This document shows, one piece after another, positions 51,848 through 61,158 of a stretch of DNA of 64,000 bases (the stretch's first letter is position 1; the number at the start of each line of letters is the position of its first letter). The position numbers were made by a program, and so were the translations under genes. The DNA comes from Arcticimaribacter sp002477625 (GTDB lineage Bacteria; Bacteroidota; Bacteroidia; Flavobacteriales; Flavobacteriaceae), in assembly GCA_943846665.1 (NCBI GenBank), contig OX044358.1, positions 1,612,001 through 1,676,000 on the forward strand, in the 5' to 3' direction. The notes beneath the pieces are model-generated. The model was given only the letters and a program-made list of their open reading frames with translations. It did not search any database and was not told where the DNA came from.

Positions 51848-52300
51848 ATGAAAAATTTTAGTCCTATTTTATTTCTTCTGTTAGCTTTTGTAACGCTATG
51901 TTGTTCCAAAGATGGCTCAAATATTGACCCTCATCTCCAAGATTTTATTTGTACCGTAGACTATGTTGAATTAAAAGATGATTCCTCTGCAAAAATCAAA
52001 TTCGACATCTCGTTTAATGGTAAAGAAGAAAGTTTCTTTGTTAATGAAAACTATAAATTTTCTAATAATATCTATTCTGTTGGGGATGAATTAGTAAATA
52101 TTGATAAATTCATAATTAATGGAAATCAAGCAACTTTCAACTTCTATTATGGCTCAAATCTTGAAGATTTTTGTAAAAATATATTTAATGCAATACCCCC
52201 TCACAATCACGACCCTTTTGGAGCAGAAGCAGATAAAACATTATCAGATAAAGGTGTTGGACGTTGGAAAATTAGAAAGAAAACACCAATATCAAATTAA
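51848..52300 (+). CDS. Hypothetical lipoprotein (element cargo)
   Basis: A 150-residue lipoprotein with lipobox TLCC (cysteines 18-19) and a beta-rich mature part with no recognised domain. Intact frame, ATG preceded by a plausible AT-rich leader. Near the right end of the element. Function unknown. Confidence 0.65.
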   Translation: MKNFSPILFLLLAFVTLCCSKDGSNIDPHLQDFICTVDYVELKDDSSAKIKFDISFNGKEESFFVNENYKFSNNIYSVGDELVNIDKFIINGNQATFNFYYGSNLEDFCKNIFNAIPPHNHDPFGAEADKTLSDKGVGRWKIRKKTPISN

Positions 52301-52380
52301 TTAAAAACCCCCACCGAAAGCAACTGCTAAAGTGAGGGCTTCAAAGAGTCAATACCACTTGACCTTTATTATTCAATAAC

Positions 52381-52539
52381 TGGCATACCTCTTCAGTAGG
52401 TTCAGGTACTTTCTTTGAAATCAATAGAACTATTAAAGTGTTAAATGGAAACATTCAGTACTTCGTTAAAGGGCAGATAGTTAAGCCGAATGAGTATTAT
52501 AAGTTCAGAAGTGATTTTGTCGCTAGAAAAAATGTTTAG
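52381..52539 (+). pseudogene. C-terminal fragment of an unidentified protein
   Basis: An open stretch without a start, reading WHTSSVGSGTFFEINRTIKV then LNGNIQYFVKGQIVKPNEYY and KFRSDFVARKNV, ends at TAG 52537-52539. Composition looks coding. Upstream frames are closed by stops, so the 5' part is lost. Confidence 0.35.
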
Positions 52540-52572
52540 TGTATCTTGTGGTTCAATCTAAAAATATCTAGT

Positions 52573-52677
52573 ATGAAAAAACTGATTTTTATTATAGCAA
52601 TGTTATTCGTTATATCCATTGTCTCTGTTTCTTGTGAAAAAAATGAAGACACAACTGAAAAGTCAAGTGGTTATTAA
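52573..52677 (+). CDS. Tiny lipoprotein
   Basis: A 34-residue frame with a good lipoprotein signal: basic start MKKL, hydrophobic core, lipobox SVSC (Cys21) and a short acidic tail EKNEDTTEKSSGY. Such small lipoproteins are common in mobile elements. Too short for the usual gene filters; tentative. Confidence 0.45.
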   Translation: MKKLIFIIAMLFVISIVSVSCEKNEDTTEKSSGY

Positions 52678-52689
52678 ATCACTACATCA

Positions 52690-52710
52690 GGGCACTATTA
52701 CGGGCACTAT
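52690..52710. repeat. Paired GGGCACTAT repeats, right end of the element
   Basis: GGGCACTAT at 52690-52698 and 52702-52710, 12 bases apart, 28 bases before the intact tRNA-Val. Same motif and orientation as the pair at the left end. Confidence 0.6.
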
Positions 52711-52738
52711 ATAGATGTTAATAAGATGTAAAACAAAC

Positions 52739-52813
52739 GGGTGTTTAGCTCAGTTGGTTTAGAGCGCTACCTTGACAGGGTAGAGGTCATGGGTTCGAAT
52801 CCCTTAACACCCA
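52739..52813 (+). tRNA. tRNA-Val (GAC anticodon)
   Basis: A 75-base cloverleaf: acceptor GGGTGTT pairs with AACACCC (52806-52812), discriminator A; anticodon stem CTACC/GGTAG with loop TTGACAG gives GAC; T-arm GGGTTCGAATCCC. CCA is not encoded. The first 46 bases repeat those at 47375, and the 5' half with its promoter is therefore supplied by the inserted element. Confidence 0.96.
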
Positions 52814-53152
52814 CAGCGATTCCAAGATGATTGGGAGTATTTTTTATTCAAATTCGAACCATACTCAAACTTTTTATCGTAACAAGCAGTTTACAATGCT
52901 TTGTCAGGGTTGATTTTACAGGTTGAGTTAAGCTCGAAATTGTCTGCCTGCTTTTCTTCTTTAGAATCTTCTTTGCGTATATACACCTTAACAAATAGCA
53001 ATATATTCTTGAGCTTTTTCTCTTTGGTTTCTGAACACATAGCTTAGGTAATACCTAATGTAATGAAAGCTGTAACAGTTTAAGTTTTTGGTCTACGGAC
53101 ATTGAATTCACATCTGTTGAATTTACTTATACATCTTAAATATATTATTTTA
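52814..53152. other. Intergenic region right of the island
   Basis: About 340 bases with no supported gene, RNA or clear repeat. Frames are short and closed. It separates tRNA-Val from the convergent-side VOC gene. Confidence 0.5.
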
Positions 53153-53761
53153 TTAAGTTTGATACTCCACAAAAATCTGATTTCCATTTGTAAGGTTGAG
53201 GATACTATCTTCACAGAGCTCATTCATAATTGGAATTAGGTCATCTTGAATACCGAGATTAACAGTTTTAATTTTTTTTATTCCATTTGGATGAGTAAAT
53301 CTTTTAGGTTTTGGGTCAATATTAAAATAAGTCATAAAAAACGGAATGTTTATGTTTGATGGAAATAATAATTTCCATTTTAAATGTCTATCGGAAGGGT
53401 CTAATCTTTGGCTTTTGGTTTCAAAAAACGTTTCATCGTATTTTTTTAAAATCTTAATTTCAGTAAAAAAATTATTTTCATCGTTTTCTAAACAAATCCC
53501 AAAAAAGCCCGCTTTTGCGTTATCCCAAGAATTAAATCGGTCCAATAAAAAACCCTTTCCAATTATTTTTAAGATAAACCTAACAAATAATGAAATTGGA
53601 GCATTTTGAATAAGTTCAATATAGGGTCCTTTTGAAAAATAAATTAATGCGTTTTTGGGCTTATTTTTTGAACCATACTCTACATTAAATCCTTTATCTC
53701 TGAAAAAACGAACCGAATCATTTAAGTTGTCTACTTTGTACAACAAGTGGCTTAGTTTCAT
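53153..53761 (-). CDS. VOC-superfamily (glyoxalase-like) protein
   Basis: A 202-residue protein starting LSHLLYKVDNLNDSVRFFRDKGFNVEYG, the typical first beta-alpha-beta module of glyoxalase/dioxygenase-like folds, followed by ALIYFSKGPYIELIQ. The likely second half starts near IKKIKTVNLGI. Metal ligands are not obvious. Function unknown. Confidence 0.7.
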   Translation of the reverse strand: MKLSHLLYKVDNLNDSVRFFRDKGFNVEYGSKNKPKNALIYFSKGPYIELIQNAPISLFVRFILKIIGKGFLLDRFNSWDNAKAGFFGICLENDENNFFTEIKILKKYDETFFETKSQRLDPSDRHLKWKLLFPSNINIPFFMTYFNIDPKPKRFTHPNGIKKIKTVNLGIQDDLIPIMNELCEDSILNLTNGNQIFVEYQT

Positions 53762-53990
53762 AATTTAAATCTACAAATAATTACCATTAGCTTTTGAAAA
53801 GGTATTCTGTTTTTATAGCTTAGTGACAAGAAAGGACCCCAATCTGATCGCTACCATGAACTTACGACTGGTTTCCATTCCCGTTATTTTACAGAAAAAC
53901 TTTGGCTTTAGTTGCGGCTATTGTTATGAGGGAGTTTTGAGAGGAATAATACTCGAAATTTTTATTGAAAGAGGATTTACATTAAAGTAA
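53762..53990. promoter_or_regulatory. Divergent intergenic region between VOC gene and acetyltransferase
   Basis: About 230 bases between divergent genes. It must hold both promoters. No strong consensus promoter or repeat was recognised. Confidence 0.3.
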
Positions 53991-54548
53991 ATGAAAAAAG
54001 ATCAATATATATTTACTTCTGAGAGGCTAGGCTTTCGCAATTGGAACCATAGGGATTTGGAAGAATTGGTACAGTTAAATTCTGATGAAATGGTAATGGA
54101 ACATTTCCCAAAAACCTTAACAGAAAAAGAAGTCGGTGAACTCATCAAGAGCCTCAAAAAACATTTTACATTGAATGGATTTACATATTATGCAACTGAA
54201 ATAAAAGAATCAGGAGCTTTTGTTGGGATGATTGGACTGGCATTGCAAGAGTATAAAACAGCCTACACTCCTGCAATTGATATCGGTTGGAGATTAAAAA
54301 GAAGCACATGGGGTAGAGGGTATGCAACTGAAGGAGCAAAAAGATGCCTCGAATTTGCGTTTAATGAATTAGCACTAAATACGATTATATCAGTTTGCAC
54401 AATACAGAATCGTAAATCTGAAAATGTCATGAGAAAAATAGGAATGAAAAAAATCGGCGAATTCAATCACCCTAATATGATTCATCATCCTGATTATGAA
54501 AAACACCTATGCTACGAAATAAGTAAAAACCCAAAGAACCTTAACTAA
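53991..54548 (+). CDS. RimJ/RimL-type GNAT acetyltransferase
   Basis: A 185-residue GNAT of the RimJ/RimL group: FTSERLGFRNWNHRDLEELVQLN at the N-terminus, DIGWRLKRSTWGRGYATEGAKRCLEFAF as the acetyl-CoA loop, and NRKSENVMRKIGMKKIGEF. It would acetylate a protein N-terminus or small amine; substrate unknown. Confidence 0.88.
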   Translation: MKKDQYIFTSERLGFRNWNHRDLEELVQLNSDEMVMEHFPKTLTEKEVGELIKSLKKHFTLNGFTYYATEIKESGAFVGMIGLALQEYKTAYTPAIDIGWRLKRSTWGRGYATEGAKRCLEFAFNELALNTIISVCTIQNRKSENVMRKIGMKKIGEFNHPNMIHHPDYEKHLCYEISKNPKNLN

Positions 54549-54735
54549 TGATCGATAGAATTATAGTTTTCAATCCTATGGTGTAAGCAAGAAACCTACC
54601 TTTATATTATTCTCAAAGAAGTATGGGAAATCAAAACAATTTTTCATTTAAAACAGCTTTTTTTGTTTAATATCCATTAACTGCTATTTTTTTCTACCTT
54701 TAGTCGGAATACTCTTTTAATTAAATTTCACAAGA

Positions 54736-57700
54736 ATGAGACCAATATTTTCTTTATTTTTTTTATGCTGTTTCCTACAATTGGGAGCACAAGATTTTTC
54801 TATCACCTGGCTCAAAGAAGCCGCGCCAAGGAATATTGGCCCTGGAGGGATGAGCGGTCGGATTACGTCCATTGACGTTGTGAATTCCGATTCCGACATC
54901 ATGTATGTAGGTACCGCTTCGGGTGGTTTATGGAAATCTACTTCTGGAGGAGTAACGTGGAAACCAGTTTTTAACGATCAAGTAACCGCTTCTGTTGGTG
55001 CTGTGGCAATTCAACAATCCAATCCCGATGTGATTTGGGTAGGAACGGGAGAAGGAAACCCTAGAAACAGTTTGAATGGCGGATATGGAATTTTTAAATC
55101 ACTTGACGGAGGAAAATCATGGAAGTCCATGGGGCTTGAAAAAACAAGACACATCCATCGCGTACTTATCGATCCTACCAACCCCGATATAGTTTATGTT
55201 GCAGCCATTGGTTCTCCTTGGGGTGTACATCCCGAACGCGGAGTTTATAAGACAATCAATGGAGGTAAATCCTGGAAGAAAATACTATACGTAAACGATA
55301 AAACCGGTGCTGCCGATTTGGTTATGGACCCCAGCAACCCCAATAAATTAGTTGCCACTATGTGGGAACACAAACGGGACCCCTGGTTTTTCAAATCAGG
55401 AGGCTCGGGGAGTGGTCTTTATGTAAGTTTCGATGGCGGTGAAAATTGGTCAGAGAAAACCGATGAAGACGGCTTGCCTAAGGGTGACCTTGGGAGAATT
55501 GGTTTGGCCATTGCTGCGAATAAAACCAATATAATTTATGCCTTAGTAGAATCAAAGAAAAATGCATTATACAAGTCTGAAGATGGTGGTTTTAAATGGA
55601 AGAAAATAAACGACAAAGACGATATTGGAAATCGACCTTTTTATTACTCCGATATTGCCGTTGATCCTCAAAATGAAAACCGAGTATTTTCTGTATTTAC
55701 CTATGTCAATGTATCCCAAGATGGTGGGAAGAATTTCAGTCAGCTGATGCCTGCCTATGGAGTTACCAACGGCGTGCATCCAGATCACCATGCTTGGTGG
55801 ATTCATCCGCAAGACGGCTCGTTTATGATAGACGGTAATGATGGTGGCTTAAACATTACTCACGATGGAGGTAAAACTTGGCGTTTTATCGGCAACATTC
55901 CAGTTGCTCAATTCTATCACATTAGTGTAGATAATGAATTTCCTTATAATGTATATGGCGGAATGCAAGACAACGGATCTTGGAGAGGCCCAGCCTATGT
56001 TTGGAAAGTACAAGGAATTAGAAATTCCTATTGGCAAGAAATTGCTTTTGGAGATGGATTTGATGTAGTACCTGATTTAGATGATTCCCGTTATGGTTAT
56101 GCCATGAGCCAGCAAGGGTATGTGTCTCGTTACGACTGGAAGACTGGAAACAACTATATCGTTCGCCCCACCCACCCAATAGCAGATACCCGCTTACGAT
56201 TCAATTGGAACGCAGCAATAGGACAAGATCCTTTTGACAACAGCACCGTTTATTTTGGTAGTCAATTCGTACACGTTAGCAAGGATAAAGGGCAAACTTG
56301 GAAGGTGATTTCCCCAGACTTAACGACCAATGATCCTGAAAAGCAAAAGCAGAGCGAGAGTGGAGGACTTACCCTCGATGCTACGGGCGCAGAAAACCAC
56401 TGTACTCTTTTAGTGATTGAACCTTCCTCAGTTGAAAAAGATATGCTTTGGGTTGCTTCTGACGATGGACGTGTACATTTCACTCAAGATGCTGGGTCTA
56501 CTTGGAATGAGGTTACCAAAAACATCAAAGGACTTCCCAAAGGGAGTTGGATTACTCAAATCAAAGCTTCAAATAAAAACAAGGGAGAAGCCTTGTTGGT
56601 TGCAAATGATTATAGAAGATTCAACTATACCCCCTATGCATACAGAACTAAGAATTATGGAAAAACATGGGAACGTATTGTAGACGGTGGCGATGTTGAA
56701 AATTACACATTGAGTATTGTAGAAGATCCAATCAATTCAAACTTGATGTTTTTAGGAACCGATGATGGACTTTATATTTCGCTTAACGCAGGAAAGCAAT
56801 GGGATAAGTTTGATGCCGAAATTTTTCCAACTGTTTCGGTAAAAGATTTGGTTATTCACCCCAGAGAACACGATTTGGTAATTGGAACTTTTGGAAGAGC
56901 AGCTTGGGTTCTAGATGATATTCGCCCGCTAAGAGCTTTGGCTTCTAGTTCAAGTATAATTGAAAAAGACGTACAACTATTCGAACCACCAACTGCTTAT
57001 TTGGCAGCTTATCAGCAACCAACTGGGAGCCGCTTTGGTGCAGATGCAATGTACCAGGGTACCAACCGAAAATACGGAGCCATGCTTTCTTATTTTGTCA
57101 ATCCTCCTGTTAAAAAAGATAAAGACTCGGACAAAGAGGAAAAAGCTAATGATGAAGATGAAGCCGAAAAGAAAGAAGCTAAAAAAGACTCGCTTACCCT
57201 AATGGTATATGACGGAGAACGTTTGATTAGAACCCTTAAAAAGAAGGTTCCTAAAGAAAAGGGAATTTACCGTTGGTATTGGTATATGGATGAGAAAGGA
57301 GTTTCTAGACCGAGAAGAAAACCCAGTAAATCGAAACGAGAGCCTTCGGGAGTTCAAGTAAAACCCGGAACATACCGTCTGGTTATGTCTTTTGGAGACG
57401 AACAATCTGAGCAAACTATTGAGGTTAAAAGCGATCCAAGGTTAACTGTTGATCCTGCGAACACTGATGCTGTATACACTGCTTCCAAAGAATTAGAAGG
57501 ATATACTGCTGCAGCTGCAGCTGCTGTAAAACAGTTAGCAGAGAGTAAGCAAACCCTTGCTGATTATAAAAAGCTCTTTAAAGAAAACAAATCGGATGAG
57601 ATGAAGGCCTTACTCAAAGAAATGAAAAGCCAGACCAAAACCATCGATTCTCTAATAGCTCTTTATATTGGCAAGGAAGATAAACGTCAAGGGATTGTCC

Positions 57701-57939
57701 GCAATCCAGAGAGTAATGTTTTGACCCGTATTAGAAATGCATCACGTTATACTAGAAGTCGTCAAGAAGGGATCACGGCGACAGAAAATAAGTTATTACA
57801 GCATGCTAAAGAAGAGTTGGAGGTTGCAATTGAACAAACCAATAATTTCTACAAAGAAGTATGGCCGGTATTGAAAAGTAAAATTGAGGCAGAAGATGCT
57901 TCAAGATTCAAAGAGATACAAGAACTGAGTATCGAATAG
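54736..57939 (+). CDS. Large secreted BNR/sortilin-like repeat protein
   Basis: A 1067-residue exported protein with a signal peptide (about 1-19, ending LGAQ). Residues 25-720 hold a beta-propeller built of BNR/Asp-box repeats: many S.DGGKSWK-like motifs such as KSLDGGKSWK, KTINGGKSWK, VSFDGGENWS, KSEDGGFKWK and THDGGKTWR. Near 790-830 is a low-complexity charged linker (KKDKDSDKEEKANDEDEAE). The C-terminal 200 residues are helical and lysine/glutamate-rich. Relatives are often labelled glycosyl hydrolase, but no catalytic site is evident. Role unknown; probably cell surface or periplasm. Confidence 0.8.
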   Translation: MRPIFSLFFLCCFLQLGAQDFSITWLKEAAPRNIGPGGMSGRITSIDVVNSDSDIMYVGTASGGLWKSTSGGVTWKPVFNDQVTASVGAVAIQQSNPDVIWVGTGEGNPRNSLNGGYGIFKSLDGGKSWKSMGLEKTRHIHRVLIDPTNPDIVYVAAIGSPWGVHPERGVYKTINGGKSWKKILYVNDKTGAADLVMDPSNPNKLVATMWEHKRDPWFFKSGGSGSGLYVSFDGGENWSEKTDEDGLPKGDLGRIGLAIAANKTNIIYALVESKKNALYKSEDGGFKWKKINDKDDIGNRPFYYSDIAVDPQNENRVFSVFTYVNVSQDGGKNFSQLMPAYGVTNGVHPDHHAWWIHPQDGSFMIDGNDGGLNITHDGGKTWRFIGNIPVAQFYHISVDNEFPYNVYGGMQDNGSWRGPAYVWKVQGIRNSYWQEIAFGDGFDVVPDLDDSRYGYAMSQQGYVSRYDWKTGNNYIVRPTHPIADTRLRFNWNAAIGQDPFDNSTVYFGSQFVHVSKDKGQTWKVISPDLTTNDPEKQKQSESGGLTLDATGAENHCTLLVIEPSSVEKDMLWVASDDGRVHFTQDAGSTWNEVTKNIKGLPKGSWITQIKASNKNKGEALLVANDYRRFNYTPYAYRTKNYGKTWERIVDGGDVENYTLSIVEDPINSNLMFLGTDDGLYISLNAGKQWDKFDAEIFPTVSVKDLVIHPREHDLVIGTFGRAAWVLDDIRPLRALASSSSIIEKDVQLFEPPTAYLAAYQQPTGSRFGADAMYQGTNRKYGAMLSYFVNPPVKKDKDSDKEEKANDEDEAEKKEAKKDSLTLMVYDGERLIRTLKKKVPKEKGIYRWYWYMDEKGVSRPRRKPSKSKREPSGVQVKPGTYRLVMSFGDEQSEQTIEVKSDPRLTVDPANTDAVYTASKELEGYTAAAAAAVKQLAESKQTLADYKKLFKENKSDEMKALLKEMKSQTKTIDSLIALYIGKEDKRQGIVRNPESNVLTRIRNASRYTRSRQEGITATENKLLQHAKEELEVAIEQTNNFYKEVWPVLKSKIEAEDASRFKEIQELSIE

Positions 57940-57941
57940 TT

Positions 57942-59231
57942 CTACAAATAATCTTTTAACACTTCCAAGGCAATTCCTCTTGATCCTTTGATCAAGATGG
58001 TTTTGTTTTGGAAGTTCTTTTCTTGAAGATAGGGGATAGCGGATGCGGAGCTGTTGAATTTCTTAAAGCCAGATGTTGATGTTTTAGTTTTATTAAATTC
58101 AGGACCAATTAAGAGAACCTCCGCTACCTTTTTTGTTTCGATTAAATCAACAATTTTTTGGTGTTCCTCATCTGCAAAAAACCCTAACTCCAACATGTCA
58201 CCAAGAATCAGAACACAACCTTCTTTTTTAGTGCTAAAAAAGGATTCTAAAGCAGCTTTCATACTGCTGGGATTTGCGTTATATGCGTCAAGCACTAGGG
58301 TGTTGGAATCCGTTTTATGCCATTGCGAACGATTATTTGTAGGATTGTACGCTTCAATTCCTTTTTTGATCTTTGCTACAGGAATTTTAAAGTAATATCC
58401 AAAGGCTATTGCCGCTGCGATATTCGTGAAATTGTACGCTCCTTTTAGTTGACTGATAATTTCTGTTTCCTCTGTACGAATCACAATGTTTTGGTCTGCT
58501 CCTCGATCAATATTTTGAATTGTAACTGCTGCTTTGTCGCTGGTTCCAAAAGAAAATGTTTTTTGATTCTGCGTACCGGATACTTGTATTGGATCTGCTG
58601 AGTTGATAAGGCATACTCCCTTATTCTTTGCTAAGAATTGGTAGAGTTCAGATTTTCCTCGAACCACGCCTTCAATACTTCCAAAACCTTCTAAGTGTGC
58701 TTTTCCAAAATTGGTTATATAACCATGCGAAGGGGCAGCTATTGCGGCTAAGAGTTCAATTTCCTTGAGGTGGTTCGCACCCATTTCAATCAAGGCAATT
58801 GCAGTATTCGAATTAATATTCAAAAGGGTGAGGGGTACCCCAATGTGGTTGTTGAGGTTTCCGATCGTTGCTGTAGTATTGAATTGCTGCGACAGGACAC
58901 TGTTAATCAATTCTTTTGTGGTAGTCTTTCCATTCGATCCTGTAAGTCCTATCACGGGTATGCTAAATTCCATGCGATGGTGATGAGCGAGTGTTTGTAG
59001 GCTCTTAAGGCAATCTTCTACGATAATATAGCGTTTGTCTTCTTTGAAGTACTCCGAGTCATCTACAATCACATAAGAAGCTCCTTTTTCGAGGGCTTCT
59101 TCTGCAAATCTATTGCCATTAAAATGTTCTCCTCGTAAGCAGATAAAAAGTGTTCCTTCCTCGATTTTTCGTGAATCGGTTGTTACCCCAGTGGATTTTA
59201 GGAAATAGGAATAAAGATCTTTTGCCTCCAT
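57942..59231 (-). CDS. murF: UDP-N-acetylmuramoyl-tripeptide-D-alanyl-D-alanine ligase
   Basis: Cytosolic Mur ligase that adds D-Ala-D-Ala to complete the peptidoglycan precursor. 429 residues: N-terminal UDP-binding domain (GVTTDSRKIEEGTLFICLRGEHFNG), the ATP loop GLTGSNGKTTTKELI, central EMGANHLKEIELLA, and the C-terminal LVLDAYNANPSSMKAAL and LILGDMLELG. It follows gldJ on the same strand but a terminator-like hairpin lies between them. Confidence 0.94.
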   Translation of the reverse strand: MEAKDLYSYFLKSTGVTTDSRKIEEGTLFICLRGEHFNGNRFAEEALEKGASYVIVDDSEYFKEDKRYIIVEDCLKSLQTLAHHHRMEFSIPVIGLTGSNGKTTTKELINSVLSQQFNTTATIGNLNNHIGVPLTLLNINSNTAIALIEMGANHLKEIELLAAIAAPSHGYITNFGKAHLEGFGSIEGVVRGKSELYQFLAKNKGVCLINSADPIQVSGTQNQKTFSFGTSDKAAVTIQNIDRGADQNIVIRTEETEIISQLKGAYNFTNIAAAIAFGYYFKIPVAKIKKGIEAYNPTNNRSQWHKTDSNTLVLDAYNANPSSMKAALESFFSTKKEGCVLILGDMLELGFFADEEHQKIVDLIETKKVAEVLLIGPEFNKTKTSTSGFKKFNSSASAIPYLQEKNFQNKTILIKGSRGIALEVLKDYL

Positions 59232-59234
59232 GAA

Positions 59235-59266
59235 ATAAAAAAGGCATTTCGTTAAAAATGCCTTTT
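59235..59266 (-). terminator. Intrinsic terminator between gldJ and murF
   Basis: On the minus strand AAAAGGCATTT and AAATGCCTTTT form an 11-bp stem with a five- to six-base loop followed by a T-run. It lies after the gldJ stop and right before the murF ATG, so it would end or attenuate the gldJ transcript. Confidence 0.7.
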
Positions 59267-59273
59267 GATTTGA

Positions 59274-60950
59274 TTAACCTTTACGCTTGTGTCTGGCCGT
59301 TTTTTTAACCTTGCTTTTCGAACCTAATCGAGTCATAGCACATCTAAAACCAATGTGATCTGTAGCGAGATATTGCGGCATAAAACGTCTTTGAGCTGGA
59401 TCGAGCCAGTAGGCTCTATCTTTCCAAGATCCACCTTTGTATACACGAACTTCATCTGTAATTAAGGAAGTTCTTTTGTTGGATTTATCTTTTGTTCGAA
59501 CTAAGTTGCCGTCTTCATCTACGGTAACTTTTGGATGCGTAGGAGCATCGTACATGCTTGTGGTTTCTGGACGAGCATTTTCACTCTCCTCTTCTTCTCC
59601 AAATCTGGAGAACAGACGAGTTGATCCCAAGTCACCATCTCTAAAGTTTTTGTTATCACTTTTATTGAAATTTTGTCTAAGGAATGTTTCTTCTTCGTCA
59701 ATAGCTACTTTTTCAAGTTGACCTGGAAGTCTTTTTAAAAGCACCTTTCCATTGGGAAGCGTATCATATACCAATTGGTCTGGCGAAATTACTTGCGCTT
59801 TTCCGTCTTCACTAATTACATCTTTTAGGTAAACATTACCTCTATAGTAGTTAAAATCACTGGCTTCATCGTCTACAATAGGACGATATACATCGGCAAC
59901 CCATTCGGCAACGTTTCCAGCCATGTCATAAATTCCAAAATCATTTGGAGGATATGCTTTTACTTGTATTGTAATGTCGGCTCCATCGTCTGACCATCCT
60001 GCAATTCCACCATAATCTCCCTTACCAAGTTTGAAGTTTGCTAATTGATCTCCTTCCGAACGTCGTTCTTCAGAACGTGTATATTCTCCTGACCATGGGT
60101 ATTTTTTCTTCCCGCGATACGTATTGTATTCTCGATCTCCTACCAAAGCTAGAGCTGCATATTCCCATTCAGTCTCCGTTGGAAGTCTGTACGAGGGCAA
60201 TAAAATTCCTTTGTCAACACCTGCGTAAACATTTACTTCAGTCGTGTCTTTTTGCATACGACCATTCTTACCAGCTAGACTGTCAATTTTTCCACCATAA
60301 GTAGTTTCTGGACGTTTGAGGTAGGCTCCTGTGCTGAATGTACTGTTTGCGTCAACTTCTGTATAACGCACATCTTCTTGAATGTAAGCTTCACGTTCAA
60401 GAATAAATTCATTTACACGATCGGTTCTCCATTCAGCAAATTGAACAGCCTGTAACCAATTAACTCCTACAACGGGATATTCTGCATAGGCAGGGTGGCG
60501 TAAATAGTTTGTGGTAAGTTCTTCGACATAACCCAACTGGTTTCTCCAAACCAAGGTGTCGGGGAGAGCTCCGTTATATAATTGTTTAAACTGTCTTTGG
60601 TCTTGAGGAAAAACTAAGGTGATCCAATCCAAGTATTCTAAATACATAAGGTTGGTGACCTCTGTTTCGTCAATATAGAACGACATCACGTGCTGCTTGT
60701 TTGGAGAATTATTCCAGTCGTGCATAACATCGTCTTGTACCTGTCCTTTTGTGAATGTTCCTCCTTCTATAAATACCAGACCAGGACCCGTTTCTTGATC
60801 CTCAAATTCAACGTTATATTGAAACCCACCTTTTTTTGAATTTATACCCCATCCCGTAGCTCTTGATTGATTGTTTTTCCCACAGGAAATAGCAATTAAT
60901 GCTGTAAAAGCGATTAGAATAGCGTTTTTAGATAATAAGTTGATTCTCAT
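59274..60950 (-). CDS. gldJ: Gliding motility lipoprotein
   Basis: A 558-residue lipoprotein (lipobox AISC, Cys23). The formylglycine-generating-enzyme-like domain is visible as GLVFIEGGTFTKGQ, YIDETEVTNLMYLEYLDWI, PVVGVNWLQAVQFAEWRTDR, RLPTETEWEYAAL, MAGNVAEWVADVYRP and the C-terminal GGSWKDRAYWLDPAQRRF and IGFRCAM. GldJ is needed for gliding and the type IX secretion motor in flavobacteria. A basic tail (KKTARHKRKG) ends the protein. Confidence 0.93.
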   Translation of the reverse strand: MRINLLSKNAILIAFTALIAISCGKNNQSRATGWGINSKKGGFQYNVEFEDQETGPGLVFIEGGTFTKGQVQDDVMHDWNNSPNKQHVMSFYIDETEVTNLMYLEYLDWITLVFPQDQRQFKQLYNGALPDTLVWRNQLGYVEELTTNYLRHPAYAEYPVVGVNWLQAVQFAEWRTDRVNEFILEREAYIQEDVRYTEVDANSTFSTGAYLKRPETTYGGKIDSLAGKNGRMQKDTTEVNVYAGVDKGILLPSYRLPTETEWEYAALALVGDREYNTYRGKKKYPWSGEYTRSEERRSEGDQLANFKLGKGDYGGIAGWSDDGADITIQVKAYPPNDFGIYDMAGNVAEWVADVYRPIVDDEASDFNYYRGNVYLKDVISEDGKAQVISPDQLVYDTLPNGKVLLKRLPGQLEKVAIDEEETFLRQNFNKSDNKNFRDGDLGSTRLFSRFGEEEESENARPETTSMYDAPTHPKVTVDEDGNLVRTKDKSNKRTSLITDEVRVYKGGSWKDRAYWLDPAQRRFMPQYLATDHIGFRCAMTRLGSKSKVKKTARHKRKG

Positions 60951-61158
60951 AAATATTATATAAAGTACTCGTTTTTTTACTTAATGTATGCAATATACAA
61001 AATCTACTCTTGCATCTAAACTTTAATGCGTTGTTTGCGTTCAGATTCTTAATTAGAACGTTTGAAATATTAGATTATTATCTAGGATCTTGTTCTTCTG
61101 TTTATTTTTTAAATTTTTTACGCATAAGATTTTTATAAAAAAAGCGTTATATGATTAT

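Larger units (their letters stand above)
47375..52784. mobile_element. Degraded integrative element in tRNA-Val(GAC)
   Basis: A 5.4-kb insertion between two 46-bp copies of the tRNA-Val 5' half. Inside each end are two GGGCACTAT repeats, and an integrase-like frame begins 140 bases from the left end. Reading frames are broken throughout, unlike the flanks. Contents: integrase remnant, unidentified broken genes, a small outer-membrane-like protein, two small DNA-binding-type proteins, two broken copies of an MPRPKGSPNKI protein and two small lipoproteins. It looks like a decayed mobilisable element or defective prophage. Confidence 0.8.

Noticed and set aside
59519..59701. Alternate-frame ORFs inside gldJ, the BNR gene and other long genes
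   Set aside because: They overlap strongly supported genes and show no family features.
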